A stretch of 64,000 bases of DNA from Providencia sp. R33 (lineage in GTDB: Bacteria > Pseudomonadota > Gammaproteobacteria > Enterobacterales > Enterobacteriaceae). Shown here piece after piece: positions 54,317 through 63,819 of this stretch; within the stretch, counting starts at the first letter, position 1, and each line of letters opens with the position of its first letter. The stretch is taken from assembly GCF_019343475.1 (NCBI RefSeq), contig NZ_CP072453.1, positions 930,001 to 994,000 of the forward strand, read 5' to 3'. Made by a program: the position numbers and the translations under genes. The notes under the pieces are model-generated. The model had not been told where the DNA came from, searched no databases, and was given only the letters and a program-made list of their open reading frames with translations.

Positions 54317-55293
54317 TGGATTGGATTTCTCCTGAAGTGATGGAAGTATTAATTTCCATCCTCAAATCTGTCGTCATTTTATTGGTTGTTGTGACTTGTG
54401 GGGCATACATGAGTCTGGGAGAGCGCCGTATTCTCGGTCTATTCCAGAATCGTTATGGTCCAAACCGCGTTGGTCCATTTGGGATGGGCCAGTTAATCGC
54501 CGACATGTTCAAAATGCTGTTTAAAGAAGACTGGATCCCACAGTTTGCGGACAAGAAAATCTTTACGCTTGCGCCAGTTATCGCATTTTGTTCATTGTTC
54601 CTTGCATTCGCCATCGTGCCTGTCAGCCCGACTTGGCACGTAGCAGACTTAAACATCGGGATTTTATTCTTCCTGATGATGGCAGGTCTGGCGGTGTATG
54701 CGGTGCTGTTCGCAGGTTGGTCAAGTAACAACAAATATTCATTATTAGGGGCGATGCGTGCTTCGGCACAAACCGTCAGTTACGAAGTGTTCTTAGGCTT
54801 GTCTTTAATGGGCGTGGTCGCACAAGCGGGTTCATTCAACCTGATTGATATTGTGAACTCCCAAGAAGGCATGTGGAACATTATTCCTCAATTCTTTGGC
54901 TTTTTGACCTTTGCGATTGCGGGCGTTGCGGTATGTCACCGTCACCCGTTTGACCAACCAGAAGCAGAACAAGAGATTGCGGATGGTTACCACGTTGAAT
55001 ACTCAGGGATGAAGTTCGGTCTGTTCTTCGTCGGTGAGTACATCGGTATCGTAACGGTTTCTGCCCTGATTGTGACGCTGTTCTTTGGTGGCTGGCATGG
55101 CCCGTTCCTGCCGTCATTCTTGTGGTTTGCTATCAAAACTGGCTTCTTCATGATGATGTTCATCTTGATCCGTGCCTCTTTACCGCGTCCACGTTATGAC
55201 CAAGTGATGTCTTTCGGTTGGAAAATTTGCCTGCCATTGACACTGCTTAATCTGCTGGGTACTGCAGCAGTGATTTTATACAACGCTCAGTAA
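54316..55293 (+). CDS. nuoH: NuoH, complex I membrane subunit
   Basis: Membrane subunit that links the quinone chamber to the proton channels. It has eight membrane segments and the conserved blocks GERRILGLFQNRYGPNRVGP and FDQPEAEQEIADGYHVEYSG (the acidic E channel). The start at 54316 gives 325 residues, as in E. coli; a second ATG three bases earlier overlaps the nuoG stop. GGAGGGG lies upstream. Confidence 0.97.
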   Translation: MDWISPEVMEVLISILKSVVILLVVVTCGAYMSLGERRILGLFQNRYGPNRVGPFGMGQLIADMFKMLFKEDWIPQFADKKIFTLAPVIAFCSLFLAFAIVPVSPTWHVADLNIGILFFLMMAGLAVYAVLFAGWSSNNKYSLLGAMRASAQTVSYEVFLGLSLMGVVAQAGSFNLIDIVNSQEGMWNIIPQFFGFLTFAIAGVAVCHRHPFDQPEAEQEIADGYHVEYSGMKFGLFFVGEYIGIVTVSALIVTLFFGGWHGPFLPSFLWFAIKTGFFMMMFILIRASLPRPRYDQVMSFGWKICLPLTLLNLLGTAAVILYNAQ

Positions 55294-55307
55294 GGGGTGA
55301 TTGAACC

Positions 55308-55850
55308 ATGACATTGAAAGAGTTATTGGTCGGTTTCGCCACCCAAGTACGTAGTATTTGGATGGTCGGCCTACATGCGTTCGATAAACGCGAAACGCAA
55401 ATGTATCCAGAAGAGCCGGTTTATCTGCCACCCCGTTACCGTGGTCGTATCGTGCTAACGCGCGATCCAGACGGTGAAGAGCGTTGTGTTGCGTGTAACT
55501 TATGTGCGGTTGCTTGCCCAGTGGGTTGTATCTCACTGCAAAAAGCCGAGCACGAAGATGGACGCTGGTATCCGGAATTTTTCCGCGTTAACTTCTCGCG
55601 CTGCATTTTCTGTGGTCTGTGTGAAGAGGCTTGCCCAACCACGGCAATCCAATTAACACCTGACTTTGAAATGGCCGACTGGCGACGTCAGGATCTGGTT
55701 TACGAGAAAAATGACCTGTTGATTTCAGGTCCAGGTAAATATCCTGATTATAACTTTTACCGTAAATCGGGTATGGCGATTGCAGGTAAAGACAAAGGTG
55801 AAGCGGATAACGAAGCGAAACCGATTAACGTCAAAGACCTGTTGCCATAA
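55308..55850 (+). CDS. nuoI: NuoI, complex I ferredoxin-like subunit
   Basis: Carries two [4Fe-4S] clusters (N6a and N6b) that lead to N2. The Cys motifs are CVACNLCAVACPVGC and CIFCGLCEEACPTTA. Length 180 equals E. coli. An N-terminal amphipathic part (MTLKELLVGFATQVRSIWMV) lies against the membrane arm. Confidence 0.97.
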   Translation: MTLKELLVGFATQVRSIWMVGLHAFDKRETQMYPEEPVYLPPRYRGRIVLTRDPDGEERCVACNLCAVACPVGCISLQKAEHEDGRWYPEFFRVNFSRCIFCGLCEEACPTTAIQLTPDFEMADWRRQDLVYEKNDLLISGPGKYPDYNFYRKSGMAIAGKDKGEADNEAKPINVKDLLP

Positions 55851-55862
55851 GGAGCGATATTC

Positions 55863-56399
55863 ATGGAATTTACATTTTATATCGCCGGTCTGGTTGCAAT
55901 ACTTGCAACTTTGAGGGTGATAACTAATACCAACCCGGTGCATGCACTGTTGTATCTGGTTGTTTCTCTGCTGGCACTGTCAATGGTGTTCTTCTCACTC
56001 GGCGCGTATTTCGCGGGTGCGTTAGAAATCATCGTTTACGCAGGCGCCATCATGGTCTTGTTCGTGTTTGTCGTCATGATGCTGAACCTAGGCCGCTCTG
56101 TGCAAGAACAAGAGCGCGCTTGGTTAACACCGAAAAACTGGATTGGTCCTGCGGCATTATCTGCCGTGTTATTGGCTATCTTAGTTTACGGCATCACGTC
56201 TTTATCTTTCGAGAAAGGCATTGATGGCACAGTGATTGGGGCGAAAGAAGTCGGTATCAGCTTGTTCGGGCCATATGTTCTGGCTGTTGAACTTGCTTCA
56301 TTGCTGTTATTGGCAGGTATCGTCGTCGCATTCCACGTTGGACGTGACCGTAAAGAAAACGGTGCTGACCTTGTTAGCATTGCGGAGGAGCAAAAATGA
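55863..56399 (+). CDS. nuoJ: NuoJ, complex I membrane subunit
   Basis: A 178-residue membrane subunit with five segments. The conserved third segment AGALEIIVYAGAIMVLFVFV includes the pi-bulge that links NuoA, NuoH and NuoK. The stop overlaps the nuoK start by ATGA. Confidence 0.96.
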   Translation: MEFTFYIAGLVAILATLRVITNTNPVHALLYLVVSLLALSMVFFSLGAYFAGALEIIVYAGAIMVLFVFVVMMLNLGRSVQEQERAWLTPKNWIGPAALSAVLLAILVYGITSLSFEKGIDGTVIGAKEVGISLFGPYVLAVELASLLLLAGIVVAFHVGRDRKENGADLVSIAEEQK

Positions 56400-56698
56400 T
56401 ACCTCTAGAACATGGTCTGATTTTAGCGGCAATTTTATTTGTGATGGGGCTTAGCTGCCTTGTTATCCGCCGCAACTTGCTTTTCATGTTGATCGGACTG
56501 GAAATCATGATTAACTCAACTGCACTGGCATTTGTCGTCGCAGGGAGTTTTTGGGGGCAACCAGACGGCCAGATTATGTATATCTTGGCAATCGCTCTGG
56601 CTGCAGCGGAGGCGAGTATTGGATTGGCGTTGTTACTGCAACTCCATCGTCATCGTCAGAACCTGAATATTGATAAAGTCAGTGAGATGCGCGGATGA
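56396..56698 (+). CDS. nuoK: NuoK, complex I membrane subunit
   Basis: A 100-residue, three-segment subunit that contributes to the proton path. Two buried Glu are conserved: one in GLEIMINSTALAF and one in ALAAAEASIGLALLLQL. Length equals E. coli. It overlaps both nuoJ and nuoL by four bases. Confidence 0.97.
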   Translation: MIPLEHGLILAAILFVMGLSCLVIRRNLLFMLIGLEIMINSTALAFVVAGSFWGQPDGQIMYILAIALAAAEASIGLALLLQLHRHRQNLNIDKVSEMRG

Positions 56699-58536
56699 AC
56701 CTACTCTATTTAACTATTCTGTTGCCTTTACTGGGGTCGGTGTTATTAGCCTTCTCCCGTGGACGCTGGTCAGAAAACGTTTCGGCCATTATTGGTGCGG
56801 GGTCGGTCGGCTTAGCTGCCCTCGTCGCATTCTATGCTGGTAACGAATTTTTAGCTCAACCCGACGCTGGCGTGTTTGTTCAGCCACTTTGGACTTGGAT
56901 GTCTGTCGGCACCTTTAATATCCCATTCACCTTGATGTTAGATGGTCTGTCACTGACCATGTTAGGTGTGGTAACGGGTGTGGGCTTCCTTATTCACGTA
57001 TATGCTTCTTGGTACATGCGTGGCGAGGAAGGTTACTCACGTTTCTTCGCTTACACCAACCTGTTTATCGCGAGCATGGTGGTTTTAGTCCTCGCCGATA
57101 ACATGATGCTGATGTATCTCGGTTGGGAAGGGGTAGGGCTGTGCAGTTACTTGCTGATTGGTTTCTATTATACCAATCCAGACAACGGTAAAGCCGCGAT
57201 GAAAGCGTTCTTTGTAACGCGCATCGGTGACGTATTCCTTGCTATCGGTATGTTTATTCTTTGGAATGAACTGGGCACTCTGAATTTCAGCGAAATGGCG
57301 GTGTTAGCACCTCAAAAATTTGCTGAAGGTTCAAGCGCAATCAACTGGGCGACCTTGATGTTATTAGGTGGTGCAGTCGGTAAATCTGCACAGCTACCAT
57401 TACAAACATGGTTAGCCGACGCGATGGCGGGTCCAACACCAGTTTCTGCACTGATCCACGCCGCAACCATGGTTACCGCAGGCGTTTACTTAATCGCACG
57501 TACCCATGTTCTGTTCCTGTTAGCGCCTGAAGTATTACACTTAGTTGGCGTTGTGGGTGCAGTAACATTAGTACTGGCAGGTTTTGCCGCTGTTGTACAA
57601 ACGGATATCAAACGTGTCCTCGCTTACTCCACCATGAGCCAAATTGGTTATATGTTCTTGGCGCTAGGTGTTCAGGCTTGGGACGCGGCGATTTTCCACC
57701 TAATGACACACGCCTTCTTTAAAGCGTTGTTGTTCCTGTCAGCAGGTTCGGTGATCCTCGCTTGCCACCACGAACAAAACATCTTCAAAATGGGCGGGCT
57801 GCGTAAGCAAATCCCATTCATTTACGCTGTGATGTTAATCGGCGGAAGCGCACTGGCAGCATTGCCACTGTTTACCGCAGGTTTCTACAGTAAAGATGCA
57901 ATTTTGTGGGGCGCGCAGCTTGATGGACAAACTGTGTTGTTATGGGCAGGTATCCTCGGTGCATTAATGACCGCAATTTATACCTTCCGTATGATTTTCA
58001 TCGTGTTCCACGGTGAAGCAAAAATCAAAGCGCATAAGGTTAAAGGCATCACTCACACATTGCCACTTGGCATTCTGGCTATCCTTGCAACGTTTGTTGG
58101 TGCTTTAATTCACCAACCATTAGAAGGGGTATTCCCAGCGGAAGCCGCAGGAAGTGAAGACGGTAAAGTCTTACTTGAAGCGATTTCAGGCGGGTTTGCA
58201 ATCGCAGGTCTGTTGATTGCTGCATTCCTCTATCTATTTAGACGTTCCATTGTTGATGCTATCGCGAAAACGGCGGTTGGTCGCTTCTTCAGTGCGTGGT
58301 GGTACCAAGCATGGGGATTTGACTGGCTGTATGACGTCGTCTTTGTGAAACCGTTTAAAGGGATTGCATGGCTACTGGAAAGCGATCCGATTAACTCACT
58401 AATGAATATTCCTGCGCGCTTATCAAGCTTAGCGAACAAAGGACTTTCTGTGAGTCAAAACGGCCAGATCCGTTGGTATGTTGCCTCATTGGGGCTGGGT
58501 GCAGTGCTGATTCTTGCTCTGCTGCTTTTGGTTTAA
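56695..58536 (+). CDS. nuoL: NuoL, complex I proton-pumping subunit
   Basis: The distal antiporter-like subunit, 613 residues, as in E. coli. It has the Glu in YLGWEGVGLCSYLLIGFYY, Lys in GKSAQLPLQTWLADAMAGPT, and VSALIHAATMVTAGVYL. The C-terminal part includes the long lateral helix along the membrane arm. Drives proton transfer coupled to quinone reduction. Confidence 0.97.
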   Translation: MNLLYLTILLPLLGSVLLAFSRGRWSENVSAIIGAGSVGLAALVAFYAGNEFLAQPDAGVFVQPLWTWMSVGTFNIPFTLMLDGLSLTMLGVVTGVGFLIHVYASWYMRGEEGYSRFFAYTNLFIASMVVLVLADNMMLMYLGWEGVGLCSYLLIGFYYTNPDNGKAAMKAFFVTRIGDVFLAIGMFILWNELGTLNFSEMAVLAPQKFAEGSSAINWATLMLLGGAVGKSAQLPLQTWLADAMAGPTPVSALIHAATMVTAGVYLIARTHVLFLLAPEVLHLVGVVGAVTLVLAGFAAVVQTDIKRVLAYSTMSQIGYMFLALGVQAWDAAIFHLMTHAFFKALLFLSAGSVILACHHEQNIFKMGGLRKQIPFIYAVMLIGGSALAALPLFTAGFYSKDAILWGAQLDGQTVLLWAGILGALMTAIYTFRMIFIVFHGEAKIKAHKVKGITHTLPLGILAILATFVGALIHQPLEGVFPAEAAGSEDGKVLLEAISGGFAIAGLLIAAFLYLFRRSIVDAIAKTAVGRFFSAWWYQAWGFDWLYDVVFVKPFKGIAWLLESDPINSLMNIPARLSSLANKGLSVSQNGQIRWYVASLGLGAVLILALLLLV

Positions 58537-58555
58537 TTAAGGGACACATTGCGCC

Positions 58556-60076
58556 ATGCTACTACCCTGGCTAATACTTATTCCCTTCATCGGTGGCCTG
58601 CTGAGCTGGCAGGCTGACCGGTTCAGTCACCGCGCTCCACGCTGGATTGCGCTGGCGACGATGGGATTAACACTTATTCTTTCCGTGCAACTGTGGTTAC
58701 AAGGGAGCTACTCTCTGGCTAATCCACAAGGCATTCCACTGTGGCAATCTGAGTTTTTAATGCCGTGGATCCCTGCACTGGGAATTAACATTCACTTAGC
58801 GATTGATGGTTTATCACTGTTGATGGTCGTTCTGACCTCTATCATGGGTGCGTTCTCGATTCTGAGCTCATGGAGTGAAAACCAAAAGAACCAAGGTGCA
58901 TATCACTTTAACCTTCTGTGGATTATCACAGGGGTGATGGGGATTTTCACCGCGGTTGACCTGTTCTTATTCTTCTTCTTCTGGGAGATGATGCTGATCC
59001 CGATGTACTTCCTGATTGCAAATTGGGGACACAAAGGTTCAGAAAACAGACAACACGTTAATGCCGCGACCAAGTTCTTTATCTATACGCAGGCAAGTGG
59101 TTTGATTATGTTAGTGTCCATCATCGGATTGGCACTGGCACATTTCAACTCAACCGGTATCTTAACATTTGATTACGACCAGTTATTAGGCACGCAAATG
59201 TCTAGCAGCGTCGCATTCATGTTGATGTTAGGGTTCTTCATTGCCTTCGCTGTTAAAATGCCATTGGTGCCATTCCATGGTTGGATGGCAGATACCCAAG
59301 AGCAATCGCCAACCGCAGGTTCGGTGGATATCTCCGGTATTATGCTAAAAACCGCGGCTTATGGCCTACTACGTTTTACATTGCCGTTGTTCCCAGAAGC
59401 CTCTATTCAGTTCACGCCAGTGGCGATGACACTGGGTGTGATCAGTATCTTCTACGGCGCATGGTTGGCATTCAAACAAACAGACATTAAACGTCTGGCG
59501 GCTTACAGTAGCTTATCCCATATGGGGTTTGTGACCGTGGCGATTTATGCAAGTTCAGTGTTAGCGTACCAAGGTGCTGTGATCCAAATGATCACTAACG
59601 GCTTGTCAGGTGCGGCGCTGATTATCATCAGTGGCCAGCTGTACGAACGTACACAAACGCGTGATATGCGCATGATGGGTGGATTGTGGAAACGCATTAA
59701 ATGGTTACCAGGAATGTCCCTGTTCTTTGCTGCGGCAACGTTAGGTATGCCGGGGACAGGTAACTTCATTGGTGAATTCATGATCCTATTCGGTAGCTTC
59801 AGCCAATTCACATTAGTGACCTGCATTATGGTATTTGGTGTAGTGTTTGCGTCTATCTACTCACTGTGGATGATGCAACAGACTTATTACGGTACACCAA
59901 AATCAGAAAAAGAAATGAAAGGGTTAACGGCGCGTGAATTCGGTGTGCTACTGGCTCTGGCTGCTTTACTGGTTATTATCGGTTTCTATCCACAACCAAT
60001 TCTAGATACATCAGTTGGTTCAATGGAAACATTGCATAACCTGTATTCTGCTTCACTAACAACATTAGGGCTGTAA
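58556..60076 (+). CDS. nuoM: NuoM, complex I proton-pumping subunit
   Basis: Second antiporter-like subunit, 506 residues. The conserved Glu lies in FFFWEMMLIPMYFLI, and the Lys in AFAVKMPLVPFHGWM with ADTQEQSPTAGSVDISGIML after it. Fourteen membrane segments are expected. It follows nuoL at 19 bases. Confidence 0.97.
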   Translation: MLLPWLILIPFIGGLLSWQADRFSHRAPRWIALATMGLTLILSVQLWLQGSYSLANPQGIPLWQSEFLMPWIPALGINIHLAIDGLSLLMVVLTSIMGAFSILSSWSENQKNQGAYHFNLLWIITGVMGIFTAVDLFLFFFFWEMMLIPMYFLIANWGHKGSENRQHVNAATKFFIYTQASGLIMLVSIIGLALAHFNSTGILTFDYDQLLGTQMSSSVAFMLMLGFFIAFAVKMPLVPFHGWMADTQEQSPTAGSVDISGIMLKTAAYGLLRFTLPLFPEASIQFTPVAMTLGVISIFYGAWLAFKQTDIKRLAAYSSLSHMGFVTVAIYASSVLAYQGAVIQMITNGLSGAALIIISGQLYERTQTRDMRMMGGLWKRIKWLPGMSLFFAAATLGMPGTGNFIGEFMILFGSFSQFTLVTCIMVFGVVFASIYSLWMMQQTYYGTPKSEKEMKGLTAREFGVLLALAALLVIIGFYPQPILDTSVGSMETLHNLYSASLTTLGL

Positions 60077-60082
60077 TTCGCC

Positions 60083-61543
60083 ATGACAATAACTCCTCAA
60101 GAACTGATCGCAATACTACCACTGATGATCGTCGGATTGACGGCGGTGGTTGTGATGCTGTCCATTGCGTGGCGACGCGATCACCTGACTAGTGCCGCAC
60201 TGACAGTATCGGGTTTTATCATTGCGTTGCTTTCTCTCATTTGGGTAGCCGATGGCTACCTGATGGATGTGACTTCGCTTATCCGTGTTGATGGCTTTGC
60301 ACTGTTCTACAGTGCACTTGTCCTGATCGCAGGTATTGGTACCAGCATCTTTGCTTACCATTGGCTGGAAGGCTTTGGTGACAACAGAGACGAATTTCAT
60401 CTGTTAGTGGCGATTGCCGTAGCAGGTGGTGTGCTGTTATCCATGTCAAACCACATGGCGTCAATGTTTATCGGTATCGAACTGATTTCATTACCTCTGT
60501 TTGGTTTAGTGGCCTATACCTTCGAACGCAGCCGTACCTTAGAAGCTGGGATCAAATACATGCTGTTATCCGCAGCAGCGTCTTCGTTCCTGTTATTTGG
60601 TATTGCATTGTTGTATGCAGAATCAGGTAGCTTAAGCTTCGCTTCAGTGGGCCAAAGCCTGTCTGACAACCAAATCCATGCACCATTAGTAATGATTGGC
60701 TTTGGTATGTTAATTGTCGGTTTTGGTTTCAAACTGTCTCTGTTCCCATTCCAACTGTGGACACCGGACGTATACCAAGGCGCGCCAGCACCCGTTTCTG
60801 CGTTCTTAGCAACGGGCAGTAAAATTGCTATTTTCGCCGTATTAGTGCGTATCTTTATGGAAGCGCCAATTACCAGCAGCGACACACTAGCAATTGTCAT
60901 TTCAGTGATTGCGATAGCGTCTATTTTGTTTGGTAACTTACTGGCTATTACGCAGAAAAGTGCAAAACGTTTACTGGGTTACTCTTCTATCTCCCATATG
61001 GGTTATCTGTTAGTGGCACTTGTTGCCCTGCGTGTTGACCCTGTTGCTTCACAAGTGACGATTGCAATTTATTTAGTCGGTTACTTGTTCGCAAGTTTGG
61101 GTGCATTTGGTGTGATCAGTATCGTTTCGAGCCCTTACCGTGGTGATGACCAAGACGATTTCAGCGCATTCCGTGGGTTGTTCTGGCATAAACCCGTTCT
61201 CGCTACAGTGATGACGGTTGCGTTGTTATCCTTAGCGGGTATCCCAATTACATTAGGGTTTATTGGTAAATTCTATGTGATTGTTTCCGCAGTAAATGCA
61301 GAACTGTGGTGGTTAACAGGTGCTGTGGTGGTAGGTAGTGCGATTGGTTTGTACTATTACCTGCGCTTTATGGCAAGCCTATACAGCCGTGATGCAGAAC
61401 ATGCTGAGCGTTATACTGGCCCTGAAAAAGCAACGTTGGGTACGGTTTTTGCGGCTATCTGTGCAATTGCAGCCATAGTCTTCGGTGTTTGGCCACAACC
61501 GCTTATTGATATGTCGGCATTAGCCGTGGCAATCGTTGGTTAA
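60083..61543 (+). CDS. nuoN: NuoN, complex I proton-pumping subunit
   Basis: Third antiporter-like subunit, 486 residues, last gene of the operon. It has the blocks FIGIELISLPLFGLVAY, GFKLSLFPFQLWTPDVYQGA and SAKRLLGYSSISHMGYLLVA. It follows nuoM at 6 bases. A strong terminator comes next. Confidence 0.97.
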   Translation: MTITPQELIAILPLMIVGLTAVVVMLSIAWRRDHLTSAALTVSGFIIALLSLIWVADGYLMDVTSLIRVDGFALFYSALVLIAGIGTSIFAYHWLEGFGDNRDEFHLLVAIAVAGGVLLSMSNHMASMFIGIELISLPLFGLVAYTFERSRTLEAGIKYMLLSAAASSFLLFGIALLYAESGSLSFASVGQSLSDNQIHAPLVMIGFGMLIVGFGFKLSLFPFQLWTPDVYQGAPAPVSAFLATGSKIAIFAVLVRIFMEAPITSSDTLAIVISVIAIASILFGNLLAITQKSAKRLLGYSSISHMGYLLVALVALRVDPVASQVTIAIYLVGYLFASLGAFGVISIVSSPYRGDDQDDFSAFRGLFWHKPVLATVMTVALLSLAGIPITLGFIGKFYVIVSAVNAELWWLTGAVVVGSAIGLYYYLRFMASLYSRDAEHAERYTGPEKATLGTVFAAICAIAAIVFGVWPQPLIDMSALAVAIVG

Positions 61544-61566
61544 TGAATATCGTATAAGTAATATGA

Positions 61567-61599
61567 AGCCGGTTACTGTAAAGTAACCGGTTTTTTTTT
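61567..61599 (+). terminator. Terminator of the nuo operon
   Basis: CCGGTTAC (61569-61576) pairs with GTAACCGG (61583-61590), followed by nine T. The T run includes part of the stop codon of the converging toxin gene (61598-61600), so the two units are packed without spacing. Confidence 0.9.
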
Positions 61600-62599
61600 A
61601 ATCGGGTAATTGGCGTTGACATTGGTATTCCACATCATTCAAATAGGTCATCAGCATTTTGCTTGCGGTGTTGATTTGCACAAAGTTAAGAGTTTGCTCG
61701 GACATCTTTTCACTAATATATTGGCACCATGATTCCCAGTAATTTTTGAGTAACCCAACTTGATGAATAATGGTCTGCTTATGGAAATCGATAGCAGTGA
61801 TTTCATTGGAGAGAGACATCAGTTGTGTGAGCCTAAAAATATTTGTATCAAGGGTATTCAGCTCTTCTTTGTGTTCAATAATTTGATCACTTAAATACAA
61901 TCGAACATCGACTAATTTTGTAAATTCAAGACCATCATCTACCATCGTCATCAGGTTTCTAATATAACTAATCGCTGATTTTAAAATTTCTTTTTTATTA
62001 GGCGGAATGTCTAAAGAATCAATTATCTCCTTCCCTTGAAAATATTTATCAAAAAAATCAGTCAGTTTTGAACGTAATACAATATCTTCAGCAGCAGTAA
62101 TAATAGAGTAATTTTGATGTAAATCATTTATTTTTGCTTGCATACTATGCTTGGCGGTCAAAAGAATTTCTTTTTGATTTGTGTATTGAGATAGTTTTAA
62201 CTTATTGGGTTCATTGAGATGAAATACCAGTAATGACTCATTTGTGTAGCGAATTTTTGAAATTAATTTCTCGAGCTCTAATTTTGTATCCCTTAAATCA
62301 TCAATAAAACTTGATGTCAGGAATTGATTTTTTATATCTGAATAATCATCATTACTCGGATTTATATCCTTTAATTCATTGTTCATTATGTAATTCAGTT
62401 TTATGCGTAATATTGGAATTGAATTTCTAATTAGCTCATTTAGCCGTTCCGTTTTTATTGCAATTTTTTGAATGCGACCATAAATAATATAATCATAATT
62501 CATGATGTTTTTATTGAATGAGACAATATTGTTTGAAATACATCTTAATTGATAAATATCAATAGGGGGTAACATGGGTAGGTCAAGGTTGTCATGCAT
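61598..62599 (-). CDS. xaxB: XaxB-like subunit of binary alpha-pore-forming toxin
   Basis: A 333-residue, mostly helical protein with no signal peptide and long coiled-coil-like stretches. Its size, position and helical make-up match XaxB/YaxB, the partner subunit of xenorhabdolysin-type toxins. In that family the B subunit binds membranes with A to form large pores that lyse blood cells and insect or mammalian cells. AAGG lies about eight bases before the ATG. It follows xaxA at 11 bases. AT-rich compared with nuo. Confidence 0.8.
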   Translation of the reverse strand: MHDNLDLPMLPPIDIYQLRCISNNIVSFNKNIMNYDYIIYGRIQKIAIKTERLNELIRNSIPILRIKLNYIMNNELKDINPSNDDYSDIKNQFLTSSFIDDLRDTKLELEKLISKIRYTNESLLVFHLNEPNKLKLSQYTNQKEILLTAKHSMQAKINDLHQNYSIITAAEDIVLRSKLTDFFDKYFQGKEIIDSLDIPPNKKEILKSAISYIRNLMTMVDDGLEFTKLVDVRLYLSDQIIEHKEELNTLDTNIFRLTQLMSLSNEITAIDFHKQTIIHQVGLLKNYWESWCQYISEKMSEQTLNFVQINTASKMLMTYLNDVEYQCQRQLPD

Positions 62600-62610
62600 A
62601 TTAATGCCTT

Positions 62611-63819
62611 TTATTGAGATGATGTGTTATTTATTTGTAGCTCATCAAATAATTTAATTAAATGAACTGAGTAGTCTTGAATTGAACTCCAAGACAGAAT
62701 AATTCGTTTGAACTGGGCAATAAATTGTATTAGTTTTTCTGCATTATTTATTCGTTGAAAAATATCTATGGATTGTTTTATTTCAGTCAAAATAACTAGC
62801 CACATATAGTCAAGGTGGTCAATCGCTAATCGAGCATCTTTAAACAAACTTTCAATTTTATGTAAGTTAAGTTGAATATCGAAAATGGTTTTTTGAATTA
62901 ATTTTTCATTGTTAATCTTGATGTTTAGTTCGGCAATTTCTTTTAATAACTCATTTTTTTTGGTTCTTATTGCATCAGCTTTAGGCCCAAAAATACTACT
63001 GGTGATGACTAGGCCAATGATTCCCCCTGTTAATCCAGTGAAACATAGTTTGATAAAATGGGAGTACTCTTGCTCTAACTGCACAATATCTTGTTTTTTA
63101 AACTCAATCATTTCTTTCAAAAAGGATTCGGAGCTGTCACGATTGACGGGTTCGAGTTGCTGATAAAGACCTTTGATATTAAACAGTAAGGATTCAACGT
63201 GTTCAAAGTTTGAAAGATATCCACCTGTAATATAAGCCCTAAAATCTGATACTGTATTTTTGATTTTTATTGTTTTTATCGATTGCTGTTTTATATCGTT
63301 CTTAATTAAATTTAAAATGCTAACAAGCTCAGTAGCAATTTGTTGATCATCATTTTGATAGATAATTTTATCTAAATCACTTTCGGTTAAATCATCTAAG
63401 CTATCGGATATTTTTTGTAAAATCGGCATATGGTTAATGTATTCAATGATCTGGTTACCTGTTTGCATAATATTTCGGCTGGTCAGAGATAGATTAACCG
63501 ATTGTTCTTTCACTTGTTGTTCTACATTGTCCCAACTGTGTGCATGGGTTCGAATATCCATGATCGCACTAGTTAAATCATTGAGACTAATAGGAAGTTC
63601 TGTTGACTCATTAATACCAAACCATTTTAAAATGTCCATTTCTCGTAAGGGTAGTGAAAGCGCGAAACGAACATGTTTATGAATGTTGAGCAAATCATCT
63701 AAGGTGAAAATACCTGCTGAACGTGCAGACAGGGTATCTTGATTAGTTAACAATGCTAATGTTGCATTTCCTATATTTTCTTTTTCAATAATTCGGTCGT
63801 AACTTTCTTGAGTATGCAT
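62611..63819 (-). CDS. xaxA: XaxA-like subunit of binary alpha-pore-forming toxin
   Basis: A 402-residue helical protein. A hydrophobic hairpin near residues 255-278 (LCFTGLTGGIIGLVITSSIF) followed by GPKADAIRTKKNELLKEIAE matches the membrane-inserting foot of XaxA/YaxA. No signal peptide, as usual for the family. The ATG at 63819 (MHTQESYDRI) has GGAA upstream; an in-frame ATG at 63873 lacks a ribosome site. The order xaxA-xaxB is the usual one. Together they would form a cytolysin; how it leaves the cell is not shown by the sequence. Confidence 0.85.
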   Translation of the reverse strand: MHTQESYDRIIEKENIGNATLALLTNQDTLSARSAGIFTLDDLLNIHKHVRFALSLPLREMDILKWFGINESTELPISLNDLTSAIMDIRTHAHSWDNVEQQVKEQSVNLSLTSRNIMQTGNQIIEYINHMPILQKISDSLDDLTESDLDKIIYQNDDQQIATELVSILNLIKNDIKQQSIKTIKIKNTVSDFRAYITGGYLSNFEHVESLLFNIKGLYQQLEPVNRDSSESFLKEMIEFKKQDIVQLEQEYSHFIKLCFTGLTGGIIGLVITSSIFGPKADAIRTKKNELLKEIAELNIKINNEKLIQKTIFDIQLNLHKIESLFKDARLAIDHLDYMWLVILTEIKQSIDIFQRINNAEKLIQFIAQFKRIILSWSSIQDYSVHLIKLFDELQINNTSSQ

